Shown: positions 51,658-63,430 of the stretch, in pieces | How positions within the stretch are numbered: the stretch's first letter is position 1 | Layout: each line of letters starts with the position of its first letter | DNA from: Bimastos eiseni | Taxonomy: Eukaryota > Annelida > Clitellata > Crassiclitellata > Lumbricidae | Assembly: GCA_959347315.1 (NCBI GenBank) | Contig: OY365807.1 | Location: forward strand, 9,702,346 to 9,766,345 | Reading direction: 5' to 3' | Length of the DNA stretch: 64,000 nt | The notes under the pieces: generated by a model | What the model was told of the DNA's origin: nothing | The model's input: only the letters and a program-made list of their open reading frames with translations | Databases searched by the model: none | Made by a program: the position numbers and the translations under genes

Positions 51658-54600
51658 CATACACATATACATACACATATACATACATACATACATATAT
51701 ATACGTATATATATATAAATGAAAGGATATGAATGATGAATCATAGTACCTACACTGATAATTATTTTAAATACAAGCGAACAGAAAGCGCGCAAGATAT
51801 ATATATATATTTATATATACATATATATATAAGTATAGCATGATATAATATATATACATATATATACGTAATATATATACGTAATATATATATAACGTAT
51901 ATATATATAAACGTATATATATATTACATATATATATATCACGTATATCTATTACGTATATATGTATACATATATATATATACATATATTATATCATGCT
52001 CAGATAATATGTACCTATGCCTGTAGATGCGCATTTACATAGCGCCTCACAAAACGCACCCAGGTCTCATTTGATATATAGTCGTCCACAGTCTTGGATG
52101 GCTTTGCATGAAGAGCAAACTGTTGATTGAGACCAGCGTCCAATAAAGACAGCAGGCCACATCCCAAGGGCCGTATGCTAGACCAGCCGCGGTCGCCGAT
52201 GGCTCAGTGTAAGCGCGGATGACACGGGGTGTATTCTATATCTGCTCTGCCTGCGCTCCGAGCGTACTCTGGGTGAAGTCTTAGATCGGAATAGACTGCA
52301 GTTCCAATACGCCGGTACAGCGCTCTGACTGGTCTGCATCTACAATGGCTCCACAAATGTCAGCTTCATTCGTCATTCTGATGTCCTTCTTGCGCTGCAA
52401 AATCCGTTTTATGATCTTGTTCTGGACAAATTTGACGACCACCTTAGTCTTTTATGTTTTCGTTGACAGAAAATCTGTTCAGTAACCGTTTCAATAGTTG
52501 TTGACTTGTAATTGTCCAGTTTGGATGAGCGTTTTGGGTAGGTTAGAGGGCAGCCCCCGTAGCTACGATAATTCGCGCCCTGAGACAAACTATTTCATCT
52601 CCCACCTTTATTTATTTCATATCTACCAAATACGTCGAATGGCAATTTAAATCCTAGTGAGGTAACACATTATACAACTTCATAGACAATTACAAATATT
52701 CAAATTATATCATGGCACTCCTAAAAGCTTAAATGGGCGCAAAAATAATGCTTGCTAATACGTTTTTAAATAATGACGATGTAATTAGACATGTTTGGGA
52801 ACCAATAATATATCTTATAAATTTATTTGGGATAAATTGTTGAGCCAGTGTACACATGGCACAATCTTCTGCATTCCTCCTTAACAAATACTTTCTGGAT
52901 CAAATATCTTTTAGCGTCGTAGATTTGCTCTTGGACCGAATGCATCACCTCATCAGAATGGATCTGTTCCCAGATCAAATTAGACACAACACCCTAATAG
53001 ATCTGCCAGAGGATCGATTATGGCAGTACCCTGTAACGGAGTTGTTCTCGTATGGCCAATGACGAAGCGGCGGATATAGTTTTCCGTTTAGTAAATGTAG
53101 CACCACGCCTACAGGGAGTTATTGCCGGACCAAATATGGAACCACACCGGGCAAGGAAAGCTCTATTATTATTCGTCCGTCGCCGACTTTCTGTGCGTCC
53201 GTCCATCACGAGTAACTGGATCTCGAGTTTCCAGTGCGCACGCGTGTGTCCAGATATTTATATAGCGCCTAGAGCGAGCCTTCTCAGGCGCTGAATAATG
53301 TAATGAAGTTTGCCAGCTGTTCAGATTAGACGCAGATGGAAAAGACTTTTGCGAAGGCGTCGTCTTGGCCCAGCGGGTAAGTGCTTGCGTCGCTGTGCAC
53401 AGCTCCGGGTTTGAAGCACGTTTAAACACCCCATGGCGCCCATAACGCAGATACCAGGTCAAAACGTTCGTCTCCTTTGCTTCTTTGGGACACGCTGTTG
53501 ATTTTTCCAAAAACTGCTCTGGGCCATTATTGAAGGCAATTAAGTATGAACTTAAAAATTAAAATGACAAAGCAACTGTTAAGTATCAGGGTGAATCAAT
53601 TCATTCGCCTGAATGCATACTTCCTAGAGTCATTCATCTATACCATCATTCAAATGGATGCATGCCTGGCTATTCATTCACCAGATTGTACATGTGCTCA
53701 TTCATTCATCTGATCATTGGTTCATCTGATCATTGGTTCGTCTGATCATTGGTTTATGGCACACTGCGCTAACAATTATATATATATATGTATATATATA
53801 TGTATATATATTATATGTATATATATATGGATTACGTATAAGCATGTTAATTTAAACTGACGCTCAACTAGAGTGACGCTAGAAAATAATATTATTTGAA
53901 TGTAAAAATCAGTTGGTCAGCTGCAAGCCGTATCGTCACGTGATTCAACGTGACGCATGAGTAACCATAGCGATAGACGATGATAGCGTATGTGAACGCC
54001 TAAACAGAGACTTGAATGTTATCAAGCGTTGATGAATGAATGATGACTATTCAGCGTCTGTTTTGAAATGAAGAAACGTCTGTTTTCGTTCAAGGTCGAT
54101 TGGAGCAGAAACTACGAACTTTCTGTCACTGAATCGGACACAAGAGATGCCTAGCTAGATCCAGTGTTCCGTCTAAGTGTTTTGAGATAGTGTGCGAAAC
54201 ACATTTTGTGTGCGCAACATTTTATTAATGGTTCACACTGCGCAGGTCCGAGCTGAAAGCGATGATAGTTAAATTAAGATCATAGGCCTATTTAAAAGTC
54301 TAGGATGACATGTTCTGATAATTATAATCTAAGAAATGTCTTTTGTCTTAATTAAGATAAATAATTATAAGGGAACGTATCAGGTTGGAACCAAAGTTTC
54401 GGGAGTAGGGTATAGGCGGCAGCCGGTTTGGAGACACAATATTTGTGTGCGCACACTAAATTCTTGTGTGCGCACACTAAATTCTTGTGTGCGCAGGCTC
54501 CATGACCCGTGTGCGCGCGCATCTGCGCACACCTTAGAGGGAGCATTGCCTAGAGCCCCAAGAACTTATTATAGATATTTCTTCGGACGAAAAACTGACG

Positions 54601-57600
54601 ATTGATAGGAAGGCTTAGATGAGCTGATAAAGCCTATTTAATCTAACATTCAGAGCTACTCATCGGTAATTAGTGCTATTATATGTTATGCATCGAGTTT
54701 GTATTGACATTAAATTTTGAATATGACTGCAAACTTTCCTACAAATAAACTGATGTTAATAATGGTGTTTAAAGGAAATGAAGCGTGTGTGTGTCTGGTG
54801 ACAATAATTTTCATTACTACTTGATGTGATGTGATGTTCTCGTCGACCGAGGTCTACCCAACTAAACTAAAGACAACTGTTTCGAAACGGGGCTGTCCAT
54901 GCATTCTCCTGGTTGTCACACAGTCATACTGCGACTGCTTACCTGGCTTGTGCCTCGGCCTGCATGAAGACGAACTCCCATTTCCTGGAGAAGAGCTTCT
55001 GGAGTCGGGCGAGACTCTCCGCCTCATAGTCGGCCAATTCCAGCCTCTGTTTGTTCTGCATCGTTCGCTTGCACAGGTAGACGGCTACGATCGAAGAAGA
55101 CACACAGATCGAATCACACAAACACACAGACGACAAACACCATCCTTTGTCTCGCCAGGCTAAGAATTGGGGGACAAGCTCCCCGGGGTCGATATTCATC
55201 GATGAATACACTGCATGGATGGATGATGGATGGACGGTGAGAAATAGGGTTATTGCTGAGGATATATATTTTATGCATATATATATATCTATGTATATAT
55301 ACATGTATATACAAACATATATATATAGTTATATATATATACACATGGTGTCAATTACAATAACAATGGGTGAGAGTTCGGTGGAAGATTGGGGATGGTT
55401 GGATAGATGGGTGGTTGGGCTGATGGGTGGTTGGGCTGACGGATAGTTGGGTTGATGGATGACTAGATGAATGGTATTAGTTGAATGGGTGTGTTGATAG
55501 ATTGTAAGATTGATTGAAGAGCTGAGGTAGAGGTAAGAAGAATGAAATAAAGGAAGCGAAGGATGAACGAATGGATAAATGAAGGAGGGGAGGGAGGTAG
55601 GAACAGAGAGATGGATGGTCTAAGGAGTTAATGGGTGGACGGATAAATTGGTAAATAGATGAATAGGCAGATGAACGAAGGATTGGATGAGTATTTTGAC
55701 TCGGATGGGTGAAAGATGACCATGAAAAAACTGCCCGACATCCACTGATTCCCTCTATCGCATTGCATCAGGTACAGAATCTGGTGTTGTCTGTTTGGCT
55801 ATGCTCAGTATATCGACGTGAGAGCTCTTTTGTCCTGCATCTGCTTCTTCGCAGTGTTCTATACGTTCTGCCTCTAGAGGGGCTTTTGGTCCCTCGTGCC
55901 AGGCACTGCCAGCACCTCGACCTATCAGCTCTTGATTTCTCGGTTGTCTGTAATGAATCTCCCGTTGGAGAGACGACTTTTGCATAAGGGATCCTTCACC
56001 TACGTTCTGCAGACTCCTTCACACTTATTTGCATCACCGTGGTTAGACTGGGAACGCCATTGAGCAGGCTTTTGAAATTGGCGCTATATAAATTCTTAAA
56101 ATGTATGATTAATTAAATGAATGACACAAGAGGAACATAACTGAGTTCTCCCAAACCTCTGACAAAACGAGGAAGTGCTTCAAAAACCTGACTCACATCT
56201 GCCATGAACTATAGACATCAACTGCTCTTTATATTCTGAATAAATCTGCATAAATTACTCAATTAAGTGCAGTATAGGTCAGTGAAAGCATGATTAGGCG
56301 NNNNNNNNNNNNNNNNNNNNNNNNNNNNNNNNNNNNNNNNNNNNNNNNNNNNNNNNNNNNNNNNNNNNNNNNNNNNNNNNNNNNNNNNNNNNNNNNNNNN
56401 NNNNNNNNNNNNNNNNNNNNNNNNNNNNNNNNNNNNNNNNNNNNNNNNNNNNNNNNNNNNNNNNNNNNNNNNNNNNNNNNNNNNNNNNNNNNNNNNNNNN
56501 CTTATGGATGGATGGATAGATAGATGGATGGATGAACGGATGAACAGGTGGATGGATGGATTGGTGGGTGGATGACCTTGTAGTTGGGTGAGACAGAGGG
56601 TTGGAAGGATGGATGGATAAATGGAATCAACCGGTGGATTGATGGATGGATGGATTAATGGACGGATGAATGGATGGATGGATAGATGAATGGATGGATG
56701 GATAGATGGGTGGGTTATGGGTGGATGAATGGGTAAGTGGATGGATGGACGGGTGGACTGATTGATTGATTGATGTATGAAGGGAGGTATGGATGGATGG
56801 ATGGATGGATGGATGGACAGATTGCTGGATTGGTTTGTGTGGGTGTTTGATGGATTAATTAGTAGATAGACGATCGGGAAGATGGATGAATGAAAGGGCA
56901 GATGGATGAACGTATGGGGGCGGGGATGGGTGGTTCTGTGAGCGAGTGACAAGTGATGTTCGTATGTTCTTCTGGTGAGATTTTCCGACAGGATGAGCGG
57001 CTCCACCCTTTGGCGAGTGCGTCGTGTGAAGCCGGCCAACGCCAAATCTATGTCCAGGCAGAGCGGTCGTCATGGCAACAATACGGTTGGCCGCGACATC
57101 TATCGCAGTGGTTGGTAAATTAGGTATATGTCCGATTGATTTAGCGAAAGGCGCTGAAGGAGGAGGAGGAAGTGGATAGCTCTAGCGACATCTGCTGAAC
57201 AATTCTACCTGTACCGTGGTTCACGTCATCGTTGTTGACGCTGACGTCATAGGTGACGTAGATGTATGGATGAATGGATGAAGCGGAGAGGGTGAATGAC
57301 AGCTGGCGCTGCTGTGGGAGAGAGCGGGAAAGATGAAGGCTGATGTTGCTTTTGACATGCATACATTGTGCAGATGGACACGTATCCACCCTGTGCTAAC
57401 ACCCCCCATCGTACGTACAACTGCCGTAGCGACGTCTGCAAAACAATTCTACCTGTACGGGTTACCATTAACATGATATGATCACATTTGGTCAATTCTA
57501 ACGAACTCTATTGGATGATCTATTGAATTTCATAATTTCCATGATGTCCTTTCGTATCATGCTTTATGATATATCAGTTGTCGATCGCCTCAGTTGAAGG

Positions 57601-57927
57601 AACCTCATTAAAATTCTAAAAGGCTGAGAAGCGATAAACACAAAACTCCACAGATATCGCTGCACCCTCATCACAACCTCTCGGTGTTTCATTGTCACCT
57701 CACCTTGAATGCAGACACCACCCACCGGCAGCACCAGAAACACCACGATACATCCACCTACCGACACCACGGATACACCCACCTGCCGTAATCATGCCAC
57801 CAGAAACACAACGATACACCCACCTACCGTAATCATAGCTGTCTGGATCCCAGGAGTTGGACGGCCAAAGAAATGGAGTCTACAGCACAAGAAGAGCACA
57901 TCCGAACTACTACATCCCTCAACGTTA

Positions 57928-57969
<42 letters not shown>

Positions 57970-60019
57970 TTATTATTATTACTTCAACTACTACAACAAT
58001 TAATTCTACTACTAATTTAACTACTACCACACTAACCATCAACACTGGCACTACTATCTGCACCACAGCTGCAGCTACTTATATATTACAATAACTACCG
58101 GTATTATTGATATCATCATCGCCGTCGTAATTGCTGTCGTCTTCATTATCATCCTCCTCCTGCTCCTCCTCCTCTTCATTCTCCTTCTCCTTCCCTCGCC
58201 GTCCTCGTCTTCCTCCTCCTCCTCCTCATCATCATCACTATCAGCTATGATCATGTTTATCATCATCGTCATCATCATCTTCATCGTTATGGTCATTATT
58301 CTTCCTTAACTTCTTCTTCTTCTTCTCAAAATCCTTCTACTAAATTATAATTGTAGTTATTATAATTTATCATGTGTCGTAGTAGTAGTGGTGGGGAAGT
58401 AGTGGTGGTAGGATAAGTAGTAGTAGCAGAGGAAGCAGTGGGCGGAGTAGGTGGAGTATTAGTAGTAGTAGTAGTAGGTAGTGGAAGCAGTTTGGTAGAA
58501 GTAGTAGTAGTAGCATTGTCACTCATTGGATCGTCGGTTTGTCGGTTCGTCGGAATTCTTTCAACTCTTTTTTCGGTATGGTACCGTCGACCTACAGAGC
58601 TGAAATTTTGCACACATGTCACGCTCGCTTGGATGACAGCGCAATGTATCAAATTTTTACGGAAATAACAAAAAAATTTGAAAAAAATGATAAAAATTGT
58701 TCAAATTAAATATCGTTTACCCACTCGAACGAGTCCTCATTGAAGAGCTCCACTCTGTGATAAATGGATCGATTGCGCCATCTGCCAGATTACCAATAGT
58801 CAATTAATGAATAATCCATGTTTTTACTTTCACTTGTTATTTAGTTGCAACACAACCAGAGTTTTGGTTTTTTATTTTGAGTTAATTGGTATAGGATGGT
58901 TACCTGGAAGCGATAGTAGGCGATGTCATTCCGAACGGTCAGTATGTGGTCATCTATGGGAAATATGTATCCGTGTGCAGATAGCAGATGTGCCAGATGT
59001 AAGGCCTCTGTCAATCAAATGTCAATCAAACATATGCGATCATGGGTACTGTAGGCCTATCTATAAAAAACTACATGTAACAGATTCAAAATTGACCGAT
59101 AGACTACATTTCCGACACCTCGTAGCTGTTAACAGAAGACCATGTGCTGTAAGTTCAAACTAAGCAAACGGATTTCCAGTTAAGAACATCTTTGAGAACT
59201 GAACAATCCATCTGTCGATAAATCCATCCATTCATACATCTAACCGCTTATCCATCAACCCATCCGCTTATCCATTCATCCATCCATCCGTCATTTCGAC
59301 GGAATATTTCGTCTAAATGCAAAATTTTCTCAGTAATTTCGATCGCGCCAGAGTTTTCTGGTGTAAAGTCTGTGTTCCGAATTAATTCTTCGTTTTTGTC
59401 AATAATAATTTTGTGCGCTGAGAGGGTAATTTGTCCGCAAGACACTTTTGGCACACACGTGTAAGTAAATGAAATGCAGAATGCCCATCCTTCTAATGAA
59501 CGATCGAGTTTCATACACACGGACCGCGCATACAGCCTTTAGACGTTTCTTTCCTATCAGTCATTGTACAGATCTTGGAGTTAGTCACTGGTGTCGTTTC
59601 AATCTACCAACTAACACGCGATGACCCTTCACCGCACATCTGGGTCCTCGACGAAATCTTCTACCAATGAGAGACTGCTGGCGGCACTGTTGTCGTGCGC
59701 TGTAAGCGCTGTTACCTGTCGTCTCTCCACCCTATAGGTAGTATAGGTCCTGAGACTCTGAACGTCCATGTTACCTGATGTATTAGTCTAGTTTCCAAAG
59801 ACAACCATATAGGCTAGTGTCATACAATGTCATACATACTATCCATCCATTCAGGGTCAACTATATGCTTCGCCAATTTCATACCTAGAAGTCCTTCAGA
59901 CCTGTGACAGATTAGACTAGGTGACTTTTTGCCCTTGTGAATCTGCCTCAGCAACCACGAAGTCTTACCTTGATCCTCTATCTTCATTGTTCTAATCAAC
60001 CAGCTCACAACAGAAGCGC
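44211..60019 (-). CDS. R7-family regulator of G-protein signalling (RGS6/7/9/11-like), 5' partial
   Basis: R7 RGS proteins pair with G-beta-5 and speed GTP hydrolysis on G-alpha-i/o. Exons (minus): 60019-59969, 59007-58904, 57879-57828, 55084-54943, 50316-50235, about 48640-48527, 48196-48083, 47455-47330, 46760-46686, 45811-45697, 44345-44211. Phases match at all contiguous joints. DEP is split: [14 protein letters not shown], then [18 protein letters not shown]. The helical extension includes [25 protein letters not shown] and [13 protein letters not shown]. Next come [18 protein letters not shown] and the GGL segment ([22 protein letters not shown]). The RGS domain carries [22 protein letters not shown] with the key Asn, [10 protein letters not shown] and [18 protein letters not shown]. 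The linker between 50235 and 48640 and the first DEP exons were not located. The GGL exon's 5' boundary is uncertain. The protein ends in a short basic, Tyr-rich tail (RYYYNP). Confidence 0.92.
44530..45105. repeat. (ATA)n/(CTA)n trinucleotide repeats flanking the LINE fragment
   Basis: ATA/TTA runs at 44535-44570, ATA runs at 44945-44982, then a CTA run (about 45022-45070) and another ATA run to about 45104. Confidence 0.9.
44577..44860 (+). mobile_element. LINE-associated C-terminal ORF fragment in an RGS intron
   Basis: Plus-strand translation includes [15 protein letters not shown], then [17 protein letters not shown], then [20 protein letters not shown] and [10 protein letters not shown]. 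This layout is common at the 3' end of invertebrate LINE ORFs. It lies antisense in the last RGS intron, and ATA/CTA repeats follow. Confidence 0.65.
45503..45705 (-). repeat. 29-bp tandem repeat that multiplies an RGS splice donor
   Basis: Seven copies of the block ACATACCTGG, spaced exactly 29 bp (45517, 45546, 45575, 45604, 45633, 45662, 45691). On the coding (minus) strand each copy is CCAG|GTATGT, a strong 5' splice site. The one at 45691 is the true end of the exon finishing at 45697; the other six lie downstream in the intron. All three frames across the array are open for most of its length. Confidence 0.95.
46085..46130. repeat. Near-perfect 18-bp hairpin in an RGS intron
   Basis: ATAAATTGGTGTTTGATA and TATCAGACACCAATTTAT are complementary with one mismatch, separated by a 10-nt loop. 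It may be a palindromic repeat core; a small-RNA precursor is possible but unsupported. Confidence 0.75.
48712..49025. repeat. (GAT/GAC)n trinucleotide repeat region
   Basis: About 300 bp of interrupted GATGATGAT/GACGACGAC repeats lie just upstream of the GGL exon on the coding strand, in the unresolved linker part of the RGS gene. Part of it could be transcribed linker, but no exon was defined. Confidence 0.9.
49168..49260. repeat. (GT)n microsatellite
   Basis: Runs of GT interrupted by a few TATG steps, followed by AT-rich repeats near 49370-49435. Confidence 0.93.
49590..49775. repeat. TCTG/CCTG-type tandem repeats
   Basis: Repeats of GTCTGTCTGCCTGTGT, then four units of GTCTGCCTAATT(or TAT), then CCTG runs. 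Cys-rich open frames across this stretch are repeat artefacts. Confidence 0.85.
49800..54160. other. RGS intronic DNA with simple repeats
   Basis: Apart from the exon at 50235-50316, no coding content is supported. Contains CATA repeats (51604-51700), a long interrupted AT/TACGTA palindromic stretch (51795-51990), imperfect ATTCA/CTCA repeats (51190-51360), and further AT runs (53778-53828). Confidence 0.5.
53340..53560 (+). mobile_element. tRNA-derived SINE (family B)
   Basis: An A-box-like TGGCCCAGCGGGTAAGTGC is followed about 35 bp later by a B-box-like GGGTTTGAAGC, then a body of about 130 bp. A separate TTATATAGCGCC tail motif lies just upstream at 53255-53266. Acceptor-stem pairing is not apparent, so it is a SINE relic. 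Confidence 0.5.
54163..54547. mobile_element. hAT-like element with TGTGCGCA repeats
   Basis: It starts CAGTGTTCCGTCTAAG and ends CCTTAGAGGGAGCATTG, which are inverted copies of each other with few mismatches. Flanks GCTAGATC and CCTAGAGC match at 6 of 8 positions, a decayed 8-bp duplication. The right half carries a short GTGTGCGCACACTAAATTCT tandem repeat. The sequence at about 152-262 is related to its left part. Confidence 0.65.
55360..55720. repeat. Degenerate GGATG/TGGATGA tandem repeat
   Basis: Imperfect tetra- to octanucleotide repeats of the TGGATGGT type continue, interrupted by other sequence and the assembly gap, into 56501-56900. Confidence 0.7.
55775..55990 (+). mobile_element. 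CR1-like LINE 3' relic
   Basis: A plus-strand frame with [17 protein letters not shown] and [10 protein letters not shown] is a frame-damaged counterpart of the LLVPR.R..RAFSV region seen in better-preserved CR1 copies in this window. It is followed by GGCGCTATATAAATT at 56080-56094. Confidence 0.45.
56301..56500. other. Assembly gap (200 N)
   Basis: Exactly 200 N bases, a conventional gap size, so the true length is unknown. It interrupts a GGAT-type tandem repeat, the likely cause of the break. It falls in an RGS intron and does not cut a traced exon. Confidence 1.
56501..56900. repeat. (TGGA)n-type minisatellite
   Basis: About 400 bp of TGGATGGATGGA with point variants, continuing from the gap. 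Ser/His/Pro-rich open frames over this stretch are artefacts. Confidence 0.93.
57700..57840 (-). repeat. Short tandem repeat including a copied exon end
   Basis: Units containing CACCAGAAACAC and CGATACACCCACCT recur about three times. The last unit overlaps the 3' end of the RGS exon 57879-57828. A second copy of its final bases (ATGATTACG on the coding strand) lies 43 bp into the intron, followed by GC instead of GT. Confidence 0.7.
57929..58330. repeat. (TTA)n and TCC/TCA trinucleotide repeats
   Basis: A TTA run at 57929-57980 is followed by ACT-type repeats, then TCATCA/CCTCCT repeats (58100-58325). Further GTAGTA repeats lie at 58378-58515. Confidence 0.88.
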
Positions 60020-60379
60020 CTGAAAGACAAATATTGTAGCGTATAAACTACACTTGATTTCCTCAATCATTCTCATTAATCACTGAATAAATCGGGTAAA
60101 AGCTTTCACTACCATCGCCTTTCTGAAAGGTGTCAAAACCATAATGTTTTATTGATTAATGATTAATTGATAAATTAATCGAATTTTAGATTTGAACCTA
60201 AGCGCGGATGATGATGGCAAAGAGGTGAAGTTGTTAACTGAATTAAAATTACTAAAAGCTGAAAAATTAGTTATAATTATTATGTTGGTTACAGGAAAAA
60301 ATCATACATGTATGCGTGTTTTTGTTTCAATGGTTTCGCCATAAACCCAGAGAAGTCCGAAGCCATTTTTTCCTTTCCC

Positions 60380-60460
60380 AGAGATAGAGATAGATAGATA
60401 GATAGATAGAGAAAGAGAGAGAGAGAGAGGGAGTGCGTGTGTGCGTGTGTGTGTGTGGAG
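60380..60460. repeat. GATA, GA and GT microsatellite cluster
   Basis: AGATAGATAGATAGATAG is followed by GAGAGAGAG and then GTGTGCGTGTGTG, placed directly beside the LINE fragment that follows. Confidence 0.9.
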
Positions 60461-60589
60461 GATGACTCCAAGATCCCGGACAGTGAGTGACGGAGAGAAT
60501 AGAGAAGAGGAGTCAGAGAGTGAGAGTTCAGCGCTCTGAGGAAACTTAGAGAAGCGGTCAAACTAGATGGGCTCGGATTTGCCCGGTTA

Positions 60590-60988
60590 TGTTTGAGACG
60601 CATAGACACTGTTAGACAGACTCCATCGCATGATGTCGTCAATGCAGGCACTAAGTCTCTCTTTAGCATTGTCAACCTCGTTTATTCGCAGATAGAGTTG
60701 AGTATCATCAGCATAAAGGTGGATTTCCACGCCGTGGCGAGAAGCGTTGGCTAAGAGTGCAGAAGTGCAGAGGACGAACAGCAGAGATCCTAGGACAGAG
60801 CCTTGCGGAACACCAAAGAGCACAGAAGCGATGGATAATACAAGCAGGTTGATGCGAACATACTGAGTGCAATTAGAGAGGTAAGACAGAAACCAATCGA
60901 AGATAGTGCCAGAGATGTCGAAGTAATGTTTCAGGACTCCGAGTAAGATGCAGCGATCTACGCAGTCAAAAGCAGCAGCGAAGTCGAC
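60590..60988 (-). mobile_element. CR1-like LINE reverse transcriptase core (YADD box)
   Basis: The minus-strand frame gives VDFAAAFDCVDRCILLGVLK, then GVPQGSVLGSLLFVL, then HLYADDTQLYL. These are the RT palm motifs with an intact YADD catalytic pair. It stops abruptly where the plus-strand half begins. Confidence 0.85.
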
Positions 60989-61640
60989 TCAAAAGTTTCC
61001 CTCAAATCGCTGCAATCTCCAGGGCATGCCTGTTTCATCTCCGGAGAATCCCATAACTTTGCTCTATTCTTGACTCTGCATAACTAAAAACACTGATACA
61101 TTGCCTTATTCTGACACGACTTGACTACTGCAACTCAGTACTCTATGGCCTCCCTGAATGCACACTGCCTCCGCTAACTAGAATACTGCAGCCTGCGCCT
61201 TGGACTCTCCTACCGAGACCCCATCACACCTGCTCTTTGTTCTCTACGCTGGCTTCCTGTTTGTGAGCGTAGCTGCTATACAAGCAGGCACTCCTCATGT
61301 ACAGAGCACGCACAGATCATCTGCCGTCTTATCTGTCCTTCATGGTCACACTTTGCAGCTCTATTAAAGGCCGCTCTTCTCTTAGACCAGCCTTTGCTGG
61401 AAAGTACGTTGTCCCTGGTACACGTCTTGTCTTCGGCCGGCGGTCATTCACTGTTGCCGGTCCCTCCATCTGGAACTCTCTACCTCCTCATGCTCACAAC
61501 TCTCCTCATGCTCACAATTCTCTCAACTCTTTCGCTCAAACCTGAAAACCTACCTCTTCCAGTCTATACCTAAAGCTCTCGATGGTTGCCCGGCTTCAAG
61601 GTGCACTTCTGAACGTTCTGTAAGGAGGGCATTATCAAAT
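60989..61640 (+). mobile_element. CR1-like LINE C-terminal half, opposite orientation
   Basis: The plus strand carries LTRLDYCNSVLYGLPE, then RSSLRPAFAGKYVVPGTR and FTVAGPSIWNSLPPHAHNS, then LKTYLFQSIPKAL, in three frames. These follow the RT core in an intact CR1 element, but here they point the other way. Confidence 0.75.
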
Positions 61641-61904
61641 TACAGTTGTATTGTATTGCATTGCATCGAATCCATTGGAAAAACCCTATAATGAATTATG
61701 CAGCTCGTTTCAAAGGATGGTCGGCCTTTGTAGGTTTTACTCATAGGTAGAGAGGCCATAGCAAACTATTATAACCAGGGTAAAGATCAGCGTGCAATAA
61801 AGCGTTTACCGAACCTGTGGTGGTAATGAACTAGATACACGATTTAGGATTTCAAATTCTTTGCCCTTTTGGAGGAGATTGTTTATTTGTGATCAATCAA
61901 TGGT

Positions 61905-62156
61905 CTAACAGTAGGCCGAATAATTGAGTAATTTGATTAAAATCAATACGGTACACGGTGTTGTTGAGCCAGAAGGACAATTGCTATTGTGAGACATAAA
62001 TAAGATACAATTGGTCTCATCCAGTTCAAGGGATAATTTATTAGCTCGAGAGTCTAGACCAATTATAATGGCAATCAGACAAAGTTCCGCATTTACCTTT
62101 TCATGTAAGCTATTAAAGGGCGTATGGGAATAAAATATAGTTTTTATCATCCTCAA
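61905..62156 (-). mobile_element. LINE RT fragment (Jockey-like)
   Basis: The minus-strand frame includes RANKLSLELDETNCILF, matching the NKLSLN..KT..ilF motif just after the RT palm in non-LTR elements. No other motif is intact. Confidence 0.6.
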
Positions 62157-62159
62157 AGA

Positions 62160-63000
62160 AGAGAATCAGATGCGCAAGAGGCGAGGCATAGGTTACTATT
62201 TCTGGATGTTTACTTTACAACACACATGTAATACACCACGTTTATCATGCAAAGCGTCTACATGTGCAATCCAATATACAATTGATGTTTTACGACGATG
62301 TGAAGTTACTGACAGTACAATGTTATCAAATATAATGTTATGTATCTAACTAGGCCTATATAAGACACCACTTATAGTCCCCTTTTAGAAGACTTATCCA
62401 TGTGACATCATAGTGTAATGTAAAATAAGGCAGAGTGGTGAAGTGTAGACAAGATAAGGTGAAATGAGTAAGTTTCAAAATGTGATTATGTACGACAAAA
62501 AGGGTCATGTAAAAGCCAATGGAAGGTAGCAAGTGTAATGTAAGAAGAGGCAATTCAAGGAAACCAAAGAGGAAATTGTAAGAGGAATTTACGTAATTTG
62601 AGCCACGGCAAACCAGCGCTTGTAAAGCGCCTCCCAGCGGACGCTCGTCTCAGACACAGCGAAAGGTAATCAAACGGACGCCATCAAAATGGCGTGATGA
62701 CGATAAACGTTGGCATACCTTGCCTCTGACTGCCAACCCCGTGCACCCCCTCCCCAACCAAGCCACGGGCCTTGCGTGACGTGGCAATGCAAATATGGAC
62801 AGCACTCAGCATGCATCAGATTGCTTCGACCGACTGACGGAGGAGACAGGGACTAAGACGAAGACAGACGCCAAGACATATAAACAAGAGGGCAGCAGAC
62901 GATCGCAACGACACAATCAAGCACACGCGCTAAGAGATGAGGACGGTGTGATGGTGACACTCCAGAATATCCCCGCAGGTTCGCACCAGACGACCGGTTG
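62160..63000. other. Unassigned DNA; RGS first exons not found here
   Basis: The RGS gene needs one or more N-terminal exons (start Met and first half of DEP) upstream of 60019 on the minus strand. I searched this stretch by eye for the expected DEP pattern and saw no convincing match. Confidence 0.35.
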
Positions 63001-63039
63001 CCATGGCAACGTCGGGAATCTGCTACAGAGATTCGCATC

Positions 63040-63430
63040 TATACCGGCAGACAGGTAGACAAAGGCAGACAGGCAAGGAGATGCACACGGGCAGAGACAG
63101 AGACAGAAGCGATTCAGGCAGAGGTGAGCACCAAGCAGAGGCAGGGACGGTCAATTTACAGAGGCATAGCCGGAGGATGAGGCAGGCAAACAGCCAGGGA
63201 AAGAGAGACGAGCAGAGAAAGACAGGAAAGCGGACAGGCGGAAGGGCAATCATCGAGTTGGCGGCAGGCGGTGTGCAGCCTGATATGATTGCAAAAAGAG
63301 AGACAGACAGACACAGACAGAGACACAGACAGACAGACCTACAACAGACAGAGACCAATACAGAGACCGAGGGAGAGAGAGAGAGGCAGAGACAGGCAGA
63401 GACAGAGAGAGATAGGCAAACAAACGCACA
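63040..63430. repeat. Degenerate (CAGA)n repeat
   Basis: GGCAGACAGACA/GAGACAGA-type repeats with many substitutions. Arg/Glu/Thr-rich frames across it are artefacts. Confidence 0.85.

Noticed and set aside
56263..57045. 260-codon minus-strand frame with Ser/Ile/His/Pro repeats
   Set aside because: It is a translation of the TGGA minisatellite across the N gap.
59818..59945. DEP-like minus-strand segment [18 protein letters not shown]
   Set aside because: It superficially resembles the second half of a DEP domain, but the correct continuation ([18 protein letters not shown]) lies at 58904-59007 in matching phase, while the phase required by the first DEP exon runs into a stop here.
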